Source of the DNA: Streptomyces spirodelae | Lineage (GTDB): Bacteria > Actinomycetota > Actinomycetes > Streptomycetales > Streptomycetaceae | Length of the DNA: 64,000 bases | Direction of reading: 5' to 3' | NCBI RefSeq assembly: GCF_017676385.1 | Contig: NZ_JAFFZN010000001.1 | Location: forward strand, 186,001 to 250,000 | Shown: in pieces, positions 17,191 to 25,123 of the stretch | Layout of the letters: every line of letters begins with the position of its first letter | Position numbering within the stretch: position 1 is the stretch's first letter | The notes under the pieces: model-generated | Database searches by the model: none | What the model was told of the DNA's origin: nothing | The model's input: the letters and a program-made list of their open reading frames with translations, nothing else | Translations under genes and position numbers: made by a program

Positions 17191-18204
17191 TCAGTGCTCG
17201 GGCGTGCTCGGGCTTTCGCTCTCCAGTCGGCTCAGCGCCTGCATGGCCTCCCGCTCCATGCGCGAGAGATCGTTGAGAACTGCTCCTGCCTGTACGAGGC
17301 ACTCTGCATCGCCTGATTCACCGGCTTTGCTGATCAGTGCTGCGACTTCCGTCCAGAGGGTGGCCGCCTCGCTGTAGAGCGTGTGGCCGGTGCGAAGGTG
17401 ACGGCTGTCGAGCTGTTGGCTGCACTCGGCGAGGAAGTCGCGGTAGAGGTTGCGGAACAGGGCGCCGCCGGTGCCGGCTCTCTCCATCAAGAGGGCAGCC
17501 TGCGGCAGGTCCCGCTGCGGGTCGTCGGTCCGCTGGAGCCAGGTGCGCACCAGCTTCCCGGCCTTCTCGATGCCCCGGTGGCCGAGGTTGGCGATGGGCG
17601 GGTTGAGGAAGGCGTGGGCGCAGGCTGTGACGGCAGGAATGATCCGGCGCTGCGGGGCCGGCAGCTCTCCCGCAGCCGTGAGAGTGAAGGACCGGTGCTT
17701 GGCGGCCATCGGGCCCCGCGCGGCCCGGGCCTGGGCGAGGCCGGTCAGACTGGTGGACACCGCGCCGCCCTGCTGGGCCGTGTCCACCAGGTATGCGTCG
17801 CGGTCGTCATAGCCGTACATGGCGACGACATGCCCACCGAAGTGCACCTTCGACCCGAAGTAGTCGAGGTGGTAGCTGTCCAGTTGCAGTCCGACCGGGC
17901 GGCCTGCGTCGATCTGGGCAGCCACGTTCCCCCACCCCCTGCGGGGCGAGGTGGTCTCCTGGACGAGGAGCTCCAGCCCGAGTGCGGAGGCCAGGTTCCT
18001 GGTGAGTTCGAAGGGCTTGACCCGACCGCCGAGGAAGGGAAAGCCCATTTGTTTGCTGTCCCAGTAGACGAAGGACAGGCCGGAACCGAGGCCGAAAAGC
18101 ATGGGCTCGGACAGATCGATTCCCTGGTGCCGCAGCAGCACCCCAAGAGCCGCCGTCTCGCAGTGCTGCGCATCGCGGATGTCGATTCCGGTTACCGTGG
18201 CCAT
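17191..18204 (-). CDS. BtrH-like protein (BtrH N-terminal plus DUF4872-type domains)
   Basis: 337 residues. The N-terminal half resembles BtrH, the butirosin acyltransferase, and papain-like cysteine folds. A candidate nucleophile is Cys15 in AQHCETAALGVLL, His125 lies in HFGGHVVAMYGYDD, and Asp141 in YLVDTAQ. The C-terminal half, helical with a Leu/Ala/Glu-rich end, matches the domain usually paired with it. Expected chemistry: transfer or hydrolysis of an acyl group through a thioester. No aminoglycoside or NRPS genes are nearby, so the substrate is unknown. It is on the same strand as, and 85 bp upstream of, the beta-solenoid membrane protein. Confidence 0.75.
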   Translation of the reverse strand: MATVTGIDIRDAQHCETAALGVLLRHQGIDLSEPMLFGLGSGLSFVYWDSKQMGFPFLGGRVKPFELTRNLASALGLELLVQETTSPRRGWGNVAAQIDAGRPVGLQLDSYHLDYFGSKVHFGGHVVAMYGYDDRDAYLVDTAQQGGAVSTSLTGLAQARAARGPMAAKHRSFTLTAAGELPAPQRRIIPAVTACAHAFLNPPIANLGHRGIEKAGKLVRTWLQRTDDPQRDLPQAALLMERAGTGGALFRNLYRDFLAECSQQLDSRHLRTGHTLYSEAATLWTEVAALISKAGESGDAECLVQAGAVLNDLSRMEREAMQALSRLESESPSTPEH

Positions 18205-18310
18205 CCCATGCTTCCCTTGCTTCTCTCGGAGACCTCTGCCGAGGCTTCTGCCGACGACCCGACGGGCTGAGTCTCACATGCGGGCTGCTTCGTCCTGCGC
18301 ACGAGAAGGA

Positions 18311-18337
18311 TGGACTCTCCCACGGTGGGAGAGTCCA
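18311..18337. promoter_or_regulatory. 27-bp perfect palindrome (13-bp arms, 1-nt centre)
   Basis: TGGACTCTCCCAC-G-GTGGGAGAGTCCA. The ACTCTCCC/GGGAGAGT arms resemble dyads of MerR-type operators. It lies about 107 bp upstream of the BtrH-like start and about 63 bp downstream of the LysE remnant stop. As RNA it would make a 12-bp stem with a 3-nt loop, so a terminator of the LysE unit is the alternative. Confidence 0.6.
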
Positions 18338-18400
18338 ACGGCAGGCTCAGGGGCAGGCCGGAGAGGCGGAGGGACCGATCCGGGGCGGTTGCGGCCGGTA

Positions 18401-18625
18401 TCAGTCGCTGAGCGCGAGCCGGATGCCGAACGCGCCGATCACCGTCCCGGTGACGCGGTCGAGCACGCGGCGGGCAGACTCGCGCCGTAGTACATCCCGC
18501 AACATCCGGGCGCAGCCGGTCAGCAGGGAGGACCAGAGCACGCCGAGTACGACGTGCACCCCGGCGAGCAGCACGCCCGTCTCGACGAGCAGATGGCGGT
18601 GCTGCGCCGCCTGAGGATCCCTCGG
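18401..18625 (-). pseudogene. LysE/RhtB exporter, C-terminal fragment
   Basis: The reading frame ending at TGA 18401-18403 encodes a hydrophobic helix (LVETGVLLAGVHVVLGVLW), then LRRESARRVLDRVTGTVIGA and FGIRLALSD. This is the characteristic end of LysE/RhtB amino-acid exporters. The first two thirds of the gene are missing; upstream it runs directly into the end of the MFS gene. No start codon with a ribosome site is available. A 5'-truncated remnant. Confidence 0.65.
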
Positions 18626-18637
18626 CGCCCGTCGTCG

Positions 18638-19954
18638 TCACCCGTTTCTCGGATCGGCCTGGTCCGCGGGGTCCGGCCGCTCAGCCGCTGAGGCCCCACC
18701 GGGCACTCCCCTACGGCAGGTCGTCATCCACAGGAGCAGGGCTGCGAGGCTGAACGACGCGCCGAGGGCTGTCACGGCCGGCCAGCCCGCCGTCGCGTAG
18801 GCGAGTGCGGAGCCGAGGGCACCGAGGCTGCTGCCCGCCGAGTAGAAGACCATGTAGCCGCCGATGATCCTGCTGCCCGCGTCGGGCCGGACAGCGTGGA
18901 TGAGGGTCTGGTTGGTGACGTGGACGGCCTGCACGGCGAAGTCCAGCAGCACGGCGCCGACCGCCAGTGCCCACAGCGATTGCCGGGTCAGGGCGATCGG
19001 GAGCCAGGACAGCGTCAGCAGGACGAGGCCGACGCCGGTCGTGCGCTGGGCGAGCCCCCGGTCGTTCCAGCGCCCGGCCGCTCCGGCGGCGACGGCTCCA
19101 GCCGCACCGGCGAGCCCGAACGCGCCGATCGCGGTGTGCGAAAGCGACCACGGCGGTTCGCTCAGGGGCTGCGCCACGCCGCTCCACAGCGTGCTGAAGG
19201 CCGCGAAGACCAACAGGGCGAGCGCTCCCCGGGCCCGTAGCAGCGGATGGCGGGCGAAAAGAGTGACGGTCGAGGCCACGAGTCGCCCGTACGGCACCTC
19301 ACGCACCCCGGCGGACGTCGTACCCAGCGGCAGAGCGCGACGCAGCAGCAAGGCGAGGACGGCGGTGACGCCCGCGGACGCCAGGTAGACCGCCCGCCAG
19401 CCGGCGAGGTCGGCGAGGAGACCGGCGGCGGTACGGGCCAGCAATATCCCGGTCACGATGCCGCCGGTGACGGTTCCGACGGCGCGGCCGCGCCGACCCG
19501 ACGGGCTCAGGGCGGCCGCTGCCGCGACCATCGTCTGGGCGACGACGGCGAGCAGCCCCACCACGGCGAGGGCTCCGAGCAGCGCCCACACGCCCGGCGC
19601 CAGCCCGGCGGCCAGCAGTGCGAGGGCCAGCAGCCCGAGCTGACCGGTGATCAGCCGCCGGTGGCCGAACAGATCCCCGAGCGGCACCAGCGTCAGCAGG
19701 CCCACGGCGTAGCCGAGTTGGGTGACGGCGACGATCGCGCCGAGCAGCCCCGATCCGAGCGCGAACCGCTCACCGAGGGTCACCAGCAGCGGCTGAGAGA
19801 AGTAGACGGTGGCGACGGAGCTGCCGCAGGCGAGCGCGAGGAGGGGCACGAGCCGGGCAGGCGGCGACAGGTCCGACACCGACGGCGCGCTACGCGCCTC
19901 GCGGCTGTCGGTTCCACCGCCCTCGCCGACCGTGCCGGAGCACTGGATCGCCAT
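18638..19954 (-). CDS. MFS transporter (DHA1-like efflux permease)
   Basis: 438 residues with 12 predicted membrane helices. The motif-A region is LVPLGDLFGHRRLITGQL. The opening ATVYFSQPLLVTLGERFAL is typical of the YfmO/YtbD-like drug-efflux branch. ATG 19954 is chosen because GGAAGG lies 9-14 nt upstream; an upstream in-frame ATG at 19981 is possible. It is divergent from an HxlR regulator across a large inverted repeat, so it is probably an inducible efflux pump. Confidence 0.87.
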   Translation of the reverse strand: MAIQCSGTVGEGGGTDSREARSAPSVSDLSPPARLVPLLALACGSSVATVYFSQPLLVTLGERFALGSGLLGAIVAVTQLGYAVGLLTLVPLGDLFGHRRLITGQLGLLALALLAAGLAPGVWALLGALAVVGLLAVVAQTMVAAAAALSPSGRRGRAVGTVTGGIVTGILLARTAAGLLADLAGWRAVYLASAGVTAVLALLLRRALPLGTTSAGVREVPYGRLVASTVTLFARHPLLRARGALALLVFAAFSTLWSGVAQPLSEPPWSLSHTAIGAFGLAGAAGAVAAGAAGRWNDRGLAQRTTGVGLVLLTLSWLPIALTRQSLWALAVGAVLLDFAVQAVHVTNQTLIHAVRPDAGSRIIGGYMVFYSAGSSLGALGSALAYATAGWPAVTALGASFSLAALLLWMTTCRRGVPGGASAAERPDPADQADPRNG

Positions 19955-19973
19955 ACCGCCACACCTTCCATTT

Positions 19974-20028
19974 GGTTGCATCTTGCTACCTGTAGGACGG
20001 TAGCCATCCGAGGTAGTATGTTGCAACC
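19974..20028. promoter_or_regulatory. Large inverted repeat in MFS/HxlR intergenic region (candidate HxlR operator)
   Basis: Two 17-bp arms (GGTTGCA...CTACC at 19974-19990 and GGTAG...TGCAACC at 20012-20028) match at 14 of 17 positions. A further GGTAG at 19999-20003 sits between them. TAGTAT at 20014-20019 could be the -10 of the HxlR gene, lying inside the right arm. The layout suits cooperative HxlR dimers controlling both genes. Confidence 0.6.
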
Positions 20029-20068
20029 AGCCCAGAGAGCTCAGAGATCCGCAGAAAAGGAGCCATGG

Positions 20069-20518
20069 ATGGTCGCCCGCACCCGTTTCGATGACGACCC
20101 CTGTCCGGTCGCGCGGTCGGTGAACGCCATCGGCGACTGGTGGTCGCTGCTGATCGTGCGGGACGCCTTCGACGGCAGCCGACGCTTCGGCGAGTTCCAA
20201 CGCAGCCTCGGCATCGCCAAGAACATCCTGGCGGCGCGGCTGCGCGCGCTGGAGAACGCCGGGGTACTGCACTGCGCGCCCGCCCCGGACGGCGGGTCAC
20301 ACCGCGAATACCTCCTCACGGACAAGGGCCGCGCCTTGTTCCCGGTGATCGTCGCCCTGCGCCAGTGGGGCGAGGACCAGTGCTTCACCCCTGGCGAGGA
20401 GCACTCCCGCCTGCTGGACCGCCGGACCAGCAGCCCGTTGCGCCGTTTGCAGATCCAGGCGACGGACGGCCGCCCGGTTGAACCGGAGGACACGGTCGTG
20501 GAGAAGGTCCGGGCGTGA
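20069..20518 (+). CDS. HxlR-family transcriptional regulator
   Basis: 149 residues with the family signature: CPVARSVNAIGDWWSLLIVRDAFDGSRRFGEF including the N-terminal Cys, then LGIAKNILAARLRALENAGVL as the winged HTH. Single-Cys HxlR proteins often sense electrophiles, so Cys12 may be the sensor; this is inferred from the family. AAAGGAG precedes the start. Divergent from an MFS efflux gene. Confidence 0.9.
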   Translation: MVARTRFDDDPCPVARSVNAIGDWWSLLIVRDAFDGSRRFGEFQRSLGIAKNILAARLRALENAGVLHCAPAPDGGSHREYLLTDKGRALFPVIVALRQWGEDQCFTPGEEHSRLLDRRTSSPLRRLQIQATDGRPVEPEDTVVEKVRA

Positions 20519-20575
20519 CCGAAACGATCGGGAATCGAGAAGCGGGGGAGAAGGGCGGCAATTAGCCTGACCAGC

Positions 20576-20986
20576 ATGGATATCACCATTCACACGAGCT
20601 TCCTGCCGCACGACGACCCGGACGAGTCGCTCGCCTTCTACCGCGATGTCCTCGGCTTCGAGGTCCGCAGCGACGTCGGGCAGGGCAAGATGCGCTGGAT
20701 CACGGTCGGCCCGGTCGGCCAGCCGGACACCTCCATCCTCCTGGCCCCGCCGGCTGCCGACCCCGGAATCACCGATGACGAGCGGCGCACCATCACCGAG
20801 ATGATGGCCAAGGGCACCTACGGCTGGATCCTGCTGGCCACCCGGGACCTCGACGCCACCTTTGAGAAGGTCCAGACAGGCGATACGGAGGTGGTCCAGG
20901 AGCCGACCGAGCAGCCGTACGGCATCCGGGACTGCGCCTTCCGCGACCCCGCAGGCAACCTCGTACGTATCCAGGAGCTGCGCTGA
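20576..20986 (+). CDS. VOC-family (glyoxalase-fold) protein
   Basis: 136 residues: ESLAFYRDVLGFEVRSDVG, a middle segment ending in TYGWILLATRDLDATFEKV, and a C-terminal DCAFRDPAGNLVRIQEL. Conserved F-Y-R-D-V-L-G-F and D-P-A-G-N are the classic family marks. A stem-loop follows the stop, so it probably forms its own unit. It is close to an AraC/VOC pair of the same orientation that may share its physiology. Confidence 0.87.
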   Translation: MDITIHTSFLPHDDPDESLAFYRDVLGFEVRSDVGQGKMRWITVGPVGQPDTSILLAPPAADPGITDDERRTITEMMAKGTYGWILLATRDLDATFEKVQTGDTEVVQEPTEQPYGIRDCAFRDPAGNLVRIQELR

Positions 20987-21000
20987 GTCGTACGGGGACC

Positions 21001-21035
21001 GGGGGCGTGTCCGCCCGCATCGCGGCCACGCCCCC
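21001..21035 (+). terminator. Stem-loop after VOC gene
   Basis: GGGGGCGTG-N17-CACGCCCCC has perfect 9-bp arms and starts 15 nt after the VOC stop. GC-rich with no T-run, but the position fits a terminator separating it from the AraC gene. Confidence 0.55.
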
Positions 21036-21148
21036 GCCGACTTGGGCGGACCGGTCTCGGCGGGCCGCTTCTCACTCGGTCTCCGTATGCACCGGACGCG
21101 AGACGGAAGAGCGGAGGAGACGGAACAACGAAAGAAGGGAAAGAGCTG

Positions 21149-21670
21149 ATGTGCCGGCCCGAGTGGGGGCGCGCACGCGCCGAGGCGCAGCGCCTTGCCG
21201 ACCTCGCGCGGCTGCGCCGCGTCCGTGACCGTATCGACAGGGAGTACGCGCAGCCGCTGAACGTGGAGGCGCTCGCCCGTGGCGTGAACATGTCCGCCGG
21301 GCACCTCAGCCGACAGTTCCGGGCCGCCTACGGCGAGTCGCCGTACGCGTACCTGATGACCCGCCGCATCGAGCGCGCCACGGCGTTGCTCCGGCGGGGC
21401 GACCTCAGCGTCACGGAGGTCTGCTTCGAGGTCGGATGCGCGTCACTGGGCACGTTCACCACCCGCTTCACCGAACTCGTCGGCATGCCACCGGGTGCGT
21501 TCCGGCGCCGGGCGGCGGACGCGACGTCCGACGGTGCTGCTCCGGCAGGCACGGGCGACGAGGCGGGCTCCCCGGTCACGGTGCGGGGCATGCCGGCGTG
21601 CGTGGCGAAGCAGGTGACAAGACCGGTCAGGAATCGAGAAGCCCCGGCCACCGGCCGCGGCCTAGCGTGA
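21149..21670 (+). CDS. AraC-family transcriptional regulator (DNA-binding domain only)
   Basis: 173 residues. The AraC/XylS double HTH fills residues 30-130: LNVEALARGVNMSAGHLSRQF and LSVTEVCFEVGCASLGTFTT, ending RFTELVGMPPGAFRRR. There is no N-terminal sensor domain. The last 45 residues are a Pro/Ala/Gly tail without fold. GAAGGGAAAG lies upstream of the ATG. The following VOC gene starts 5 nt after the stop, so the two form an operon and the regulator likely controls it. Confidence 0.9.
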   Translation: MCRPEWGRARAEAQRLADLARLRRVRDRIDREYAQPLNVEALARGVNMSAGHLSRQFRAAYGESPYAYLMTRRIERATALLRRGDLSVTEVCFEVGCASLGTFTTRFTELVGMPPGAFRRRAADATSDGAAPAGTGDEAGSPVTVRGMPACVAKQVTRPVRNREAPATGRGLA

Positions 21671-21675
21671 GGGAC

Positions 21676-22359
21676 ATGGCAACCACCGCTTCCCACACCT
21701 CCCTCACCTCCGTCACTCTCGAAGTGGCAGACCCCGAGGCCGCCCACCGCTTTCACGCCGCCCTCGGAGTGGACTCGCACATACGGCAGCACCGGGCGTC
21801 CGAGGAACCCTCCACCGGATTCCGCGGCTTCGCCCTGGCACTCACGGTGTCCCGGACGGCCACAGTCGACAGCCTCATCGGCACCGCCGTGGACGCCGGC
21901 GCGACGGTACTGAAGCCCGCCGCGAAGTCGTTCTGGGGCTACGGCGGCGTCGTCCGGGCCCCGGACGGGACGATCTGGAAGGTCGCGACCTCCGCCAAGA
22001 AGGACACCGGCCCGGCCACCCGTGAGATCGACGAGATGGTCCTGCTGCTCGGCGTCGAGGACGTGAAGGCCAGCAAGCAGTTCTACATCGACCGCGGCCT
22101 GACCGTGGCCAGGAGCTTCGGCAGCAAGTACGTGGAGTTCGCCTCCGACGAGTCCGGCTCCGTCAAGCTGGCACTGTACAAGCGCCGCGGCCTGGCCAAG
22201 GACCTCGGCGTCGCCGCCGACGGCACAGGCTCGCACCGCATCGTCCTCGGCGGCACCGCAGGACCCTCCGCAGGCCCCTTCACCGACCCGGACGGGTTCA
22301 TCTGGGAGGCCGCCACGCCCCTCCCCCACGGTCCGGCCACCGCTTCGGCGGCGTCCTGA
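21676..22359 (+). CDS. Two-domain VOC-family protein
   Basis: 227 residues. The first half has TSVTLEVADPEAAHRFHAAL and the second VLLLGVEDVKASKQFYIDRG, each the start of a VOC module. The C-terminus has GPFTDPDGFIWEAATPL. A GAGGG is placed at the AraC stop, about 5 nt before the ATG, indicating translational coupling. This AraC-plus-glyoxalase arrangement recurs in actinomycetes, but its substrate is not known to me. Confidence 0.87.
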   Translation: MATTASHTSLTSVTLEVADPEAAHRFHAALGVDSHIRQHRASEEPSTGFRGFALALTVSRTATVDSLIGTAVDAGATVLKPAAKSFWGYGGVVRAPDGTIWKVATSAKKDTGPATREIDEMVLLLGVEDVKASKQFYIDRGLTVARSFGSKYVEFASDESGSVKLALYKRRGLAKDLGVAADGTGSHRIVLGGTAGPSAGPFTDPDGFIWEAATPLPHGPATASAAS

Positions 22360-22448
22360 CCCCGGACACGGTCCCGGGTCTGGTTCCACGGGTACTTCCA
22401 CCGGAGAACGCGAAGGCGACCGTCAGGGTTCGATGCCCGCTGGTCGCA

Positions 22449-22541
22449 GCCCGTCGGCCGAACGAACACGGGTGTCGGTACGCCGGGTTCGGCCGCGATC
22501 TCGTACGCGACCGCCTTGTAGCCCTCAGGGCCGAGGGTCCT
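22449..22541 (-). pseudogene. PLP-dependent enzyme (threonine-synthase-like) fragment
   Basis: About 31 codons read RTLGPEGYKAVAYEIAAE and then VPTPVFVRPTG. This resembles the E-G-x-K-t-x-A-Y-E-I-a-x-x-L-G...P-x-x-V-x-V-P-x-G segment of fold-type II PLP enzymes (threonine synthase and cysteate synthase group). Neither the Lys-containing N-terminal part nor the rest of the enzyme is present nearby. Short and therefore tentative. Confidence 0.4.
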
Positions 22542-22622
22542 TCTGGCTCCACGTGGGGTTGCGCGACTCGTCCTTGCGGTGGTGGTCACGGTCCGGAGCC
22601 TGTCGGGGCGGACACCCTGCCC

Positions 22623-23201
22623 TCAGTCCTGCCTGTAGGCGTGGCCTTCTTCGTTGAGAAGTACGTAGGCGGGATCGAGCGCTGCTGCGGCGCGGGCGCG
22701 CTCCAGCAGCCAGGTCAGTGCGGGGAGCGGGGCCAGGCCGAGGCGCTCGAGGAGTTCCGCACGCATCCCGGGCAGGTCTTCGAGCCCGGCAGCCTCGATG
22801 TACTCCGCGTCGTCCGCGTCACGGAGAGCTTCGAGCGCCTGTTCGTTCATCTCCCGGCCCTCCCGTTCCCCGTACACGGCTTCGTCGGCGCACGGCAGTC
22901 CGATCAGCACAAGCAGCGCGTCGCGGAGCGTGGTTCCGATGAGCCCGGCGGAACCTTCGGAATCGGCGAAGAGCACCGGGCGGTCTTCGCCGTCCCCCTC
23001 GCCGCAGAGGAAGTACGTGCCGCCGCTGTGGTCCTTCGCGATCGCCTCCAACGGCTCACCGGAGGCCAATCGCACCGGTTCGACGTGGGTGATGGGCCCA
23101 TAGGCTCCGACAAGGGTGTCGAACTCGAAGGGGAAGTCGGCCAGCAGCGCGGCCTCTCGGTCGGCCTTCAGCCGGTCGAGCAGAGATCCGGATGTCGTCA
23201 C
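22623..23201 (-). CDS. Hypothetical protein, SUKH/SMI1-like in appearance
   Basis: 192 residues, acidic, with GC3 typical of a real gene. A strand-rich core (GGTYFLCGEGDGEDRPVLFADSEG followed by TTLRDALLVLIGLP) resembles SMI1/KNR4 (SUKH) proteins, which often act as immunity proteins. The rest is helical (LEDLPGMRAELLERLGL, LTWLLERARAAAAL). The GTG start has only a weak upstream purine run. No toxin gene is recognisable beside it, so the SUKH reading is a guess from pattern. Confidence 0.65.
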   Translation of the reverse strand: MTTSGSLLDRLKADREAALLADFPFEFDTLVGAYGPITHVEPVRLASGEPLEAIAKDHSGGTYFLCGEGDGEDRPVLFADSEGSAGLIGTTLRDALLVLIGLPCADEAVYGEREGREMNEQALEALRDADDAEYIEAAGLEDLPGMRAELLERLGLAPLPALTWLLERARAAAALDPAYVLLNEEGHAYRQD

Positions 23202-23248
23202 GGCGGGACTCTACAGCGGGATCGACGGTGCCGGTCGGGCCGCGCGTG

Positions 23249-23344
23249 GACCCGCTCGCGGTCGTAGCGGCTGATCCAGCGTTCGGCGATGGCGTTGATC
23301 GGTTCGGCGTCGAGGTGGTGGAGCTTCTCCCGGCCCTGCCGGCC
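23249..23344 (-). pseudogene. ArsR-family regulator fragment
   Basis: The segment GRQGREKLHHLDAEPI followed by NAIAERWISRYDRERV matches the wing and C-terminal helix of ArsR-type regulators, which read roughly GR-K-LHYLNPVPI-x-x-I-x-x-RWISKY. The preceding recognition helix and the rest of the gene are absent or scrambled. It lies between the hypothetical gene and the LysR gene on the opposite strand to the latter. A remnant, not a functional gene. Confidence 0.5.
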
Positions 23345-23431
23345 CCCGGCGACAACCAATGGTTGGGGAGCCAGGGGACGAAAGCCGGGCAGTCGCGTCG
23401 TCCGCACAACCAGCCCTCTCTCAGCCACAAC

Positions 23432-23458
23432 GTTCAGTTGGGCACTCATAAGCTGAAC
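23432..23458. promoter_or_regulatory. Inverted repeat GTTCAG-N15-CTGAAC before LysR start
   Basis: Perfect 6-bp arms ending 2 bp before the LysR GTG. A CATAAG at 23447-23452 inside the spacer lies 8 nt before the GTG and could be a -10 box for a leaderless transcript. Position and dyad suit LysR autoregulation. Confidence 0.5.
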
Positions 23459-23460
23459 CG

Positions 23461-24414
23461 GTGGACACCGATGCATTGCGATCGTTCGTCCGGGTAGCCG
23501 AGCTCGGACAGTTCCAGCAAGCGGCAGACGAGCTGGGCGTGACACAGCAGGCCGTCTCCAAGCGGATCGCCGCCCTGGAGCGCGAGCTGGAAGCACGTCT
23601 GTTCTCACGTACTGCCCGAGGGATCGAGCTGACACTCGACGGGCAGGCGTTTCTCCCCCATGCGCGGAGCATCGTCGCGGGTGTGGAACGTGCCATCACG
23701 GCGGTCAGGCCGGGGGCCCGGGCTCTTCGGATCGACGTTCTCGGGCTGCGGTGCGCGCAGGCTGTCGTCCTGCACGATTACTGGCGGTCACACCCCGAAA
23801 TCAATCTCGACGTGGTGACCCTCAGAGCCCATGACCCGCGCGTGGCGGTCGCCGCCGTCGAGGCGGGCGACGTCGACGCCTCGTTCCGTACCGTCACCGA
23901 CCCGTCCACGCTGCCGCCCGACCTGCAGATGATCCACGCGTTCGACTCGCCGCTTGAACTCCTCGTCGGCCCGAGACATCCGCTCGCCTCCGCGCGAAGA
24001 CTGACACCGCAGCAGTTGCGCAAGCACCGGATCTGGGTGCCGGGTATCGCGCCCCGAAGCGAATGGGCGGAGTTCTACGACCAGCTCGCCACCCGTTTCG
24101 ACCTCCGCATCGACGCGGCAGGCCCGCACTTCGGAGACGAGGTGCTCCTGGACACCCTCGCGGACTCAGCGGACGTGGCCACCCTCGTGGGGGCACGCGA
24201 CCGGTACATCTGGCCGACGAACCACGACCTGCGCCGTATCCCCGTCGTGAATCCGACGCTCGCCTACCCGCTCTCGCTCATCCTTCCCAGAACGAATCCG
24301 CACCCGGGACTCCGCGGAATCATCGCGCACCTCGAAAGCCTGCCAAGGCCCCCCGAGGCGGCCTGGCGCCCGCCTTGGGCGACGTCATCACGCCCCGGCA
24401 CCAACGCCCCGTAG
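23461..24414 (+). CDS. LysR-family transcriptional regulator
   Basis: 317 residues. The HTH is LRSFVRVAELGQFQQAADELG then VTQQAVSKRIAALERELE (residues 6-44). The effector domain contains LRIDVLGLRCAQAVVLHDYW and the common PLELLVGPRHPLA. The C-terminal 25 residues are Pro/Arg-rich. The start is GTG without Shine-Dalgarno and probably leaderless, with a dyad covering the promoter. It is followed 57 bp later by an acetyltransferase on the same strand. No divergent partner is intact: upstream lies an ArsR remnant. Confidence 0.88.
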   Translation: MDTDALRSFVRVAELGQFQQAADELGVTQQAVSKRIAALERELEARLFSRTARGIELTLDGQAFLPHARSIVAGVERAITAVRPGARALRIDVLGLRCAQAVVLHDYWRSHPEINLDVVTLRAHDPRVAVAAVEAGDVDASFRTVTDPSTLPPDLQMIHAFDSPLELLVGPRHPLASARRLTPQQLRKHRIWVPGIAPRSEWAEFYDQLATRFDLRIDAAGPHFGDEVLLDTLADSADVATLVGARDRYIWPTNHDLRRIPVVNPTLAYPLSLILPRTNPHPGLRGIIAHLESLPRPPEAAWRPPWATSSRPGTNAP

Positions 24415-24427
24415 ATCCTGCCCAGTT

Positions 24428-24451
24428 ACCGGAAACAGCAGTAGTTCCGGT
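24428..24451. promoter_or_regulatory. Inverted repeat between LysR and acetyltransferase genes
   Basis: ACCGGAA-N10-TTCCGGT, perfect 7-bp arms, 14 bp after the LysR stop and 20 bp before the acetyltransferase ATG. It could be an attenuating hairpin/terminator or an operator controlling the acetyltransferase. Confidence 0.45.
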
Positions 24452-24471
24452 CCTCCAGAAAGAGCCGTGCC

Positions 24472-25014
24472 ATGTCCAGCGACCGCCTTATGCGCATACA
24501 CAGTGCCGAGTTCCAGGCCATGGCCGAGAGGGTTCTGCAAGTCACCGGACTCACCTCCCGCCTCAATGCCCTGCCCTTCGACGACGAAGCGGGCAAGGCT
24601 GCGCTGTTCGAACAGATCCTGGGCAAGCCGTTGCCGCCGAAAGTCACCATCTACCCGCCCTTCTACACGGACCACGGCCTCCGCCTCGACCTTGCCGAAC
24701 GCGTATTCATCAACCAGAACTGCACATTCCTGGACTACGCCGGCATCCGCCTCGGTGAGCGGGTGATGATCGGCCCCAAGGCCACGTTCATCACCGGCGG
24801 CCATCCGGTCGACCCCGAGGAGCGGCGGCTGTATCTCACCGGCGCGCCCATCGACGTGGCGGAGAACGTGTGGATCGGCGCCGGTGCCACGATCCTGCCC
24901 GGGGTCAGCATCGGACGTGACGCCGTGGTCGCCGCCGGCGCGGTCGTGGCCGATGACGTCCCGCCGGCAACCCTGGTGACCGGAGCCAAAGCCTCTGTGT
25001 ACCGACAGTGGTGA
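24472..25014 (+). CDS. Hexapeptide-repeat sugar O-acetyltransferase (maltose/galactoside acetyltransferase type)
   Basis: 180 residues. A short N-terminal helix domain (residues 1-60) is followed by left-handed beta-helix turns: VFINQNCTFLDYAGIRLGERVMIGP, then FITGGHPVDPEERR with the catalytic His, then VWIGAGATILPGVSIGRDAVVAAGAVVADDVP. This is the LacA/Maa/NodL layout, transferring acetyl from acetyl-CoA to a sugar hydroxyl. An AGAAAGAG precedes the ATG. Confidence 0.9.
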   Translation: MSSDRLMRIHSAEFQAMAERVLQVTGLTSRLNALPFDDEAGKAALFEQILGKPLPPKVTIYPPFYTDHGLRLDLAERVFINQNCTFLDYAGIRLGERVMIGPKATFITGGHPVDPEERRLYLTGAPIDVAENVWIGAGATILPGVSIGRDAVVAAGAVVADDVPPATLVTGAKASVYRQW

Positions 25015-25123
25015 CGCGCCTCAAGCGGAATGCTCGCCGGTCACAACAGGGCAACGATGACCCGCCGGACATGCCCGCGTGAAGCAGACTTCACACACGC
25101 CACCTGCTCCCACCAGAGGAACC

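Noticed and set aside
22623..23201. Toxin-immunity pair around the SUKH-like protein
   Set aside because: No polymorphic-toxin or nuclease gene is adjacent; only an ArsR remnant and a LysR gene. The SUKH resemblance alone is too weak.
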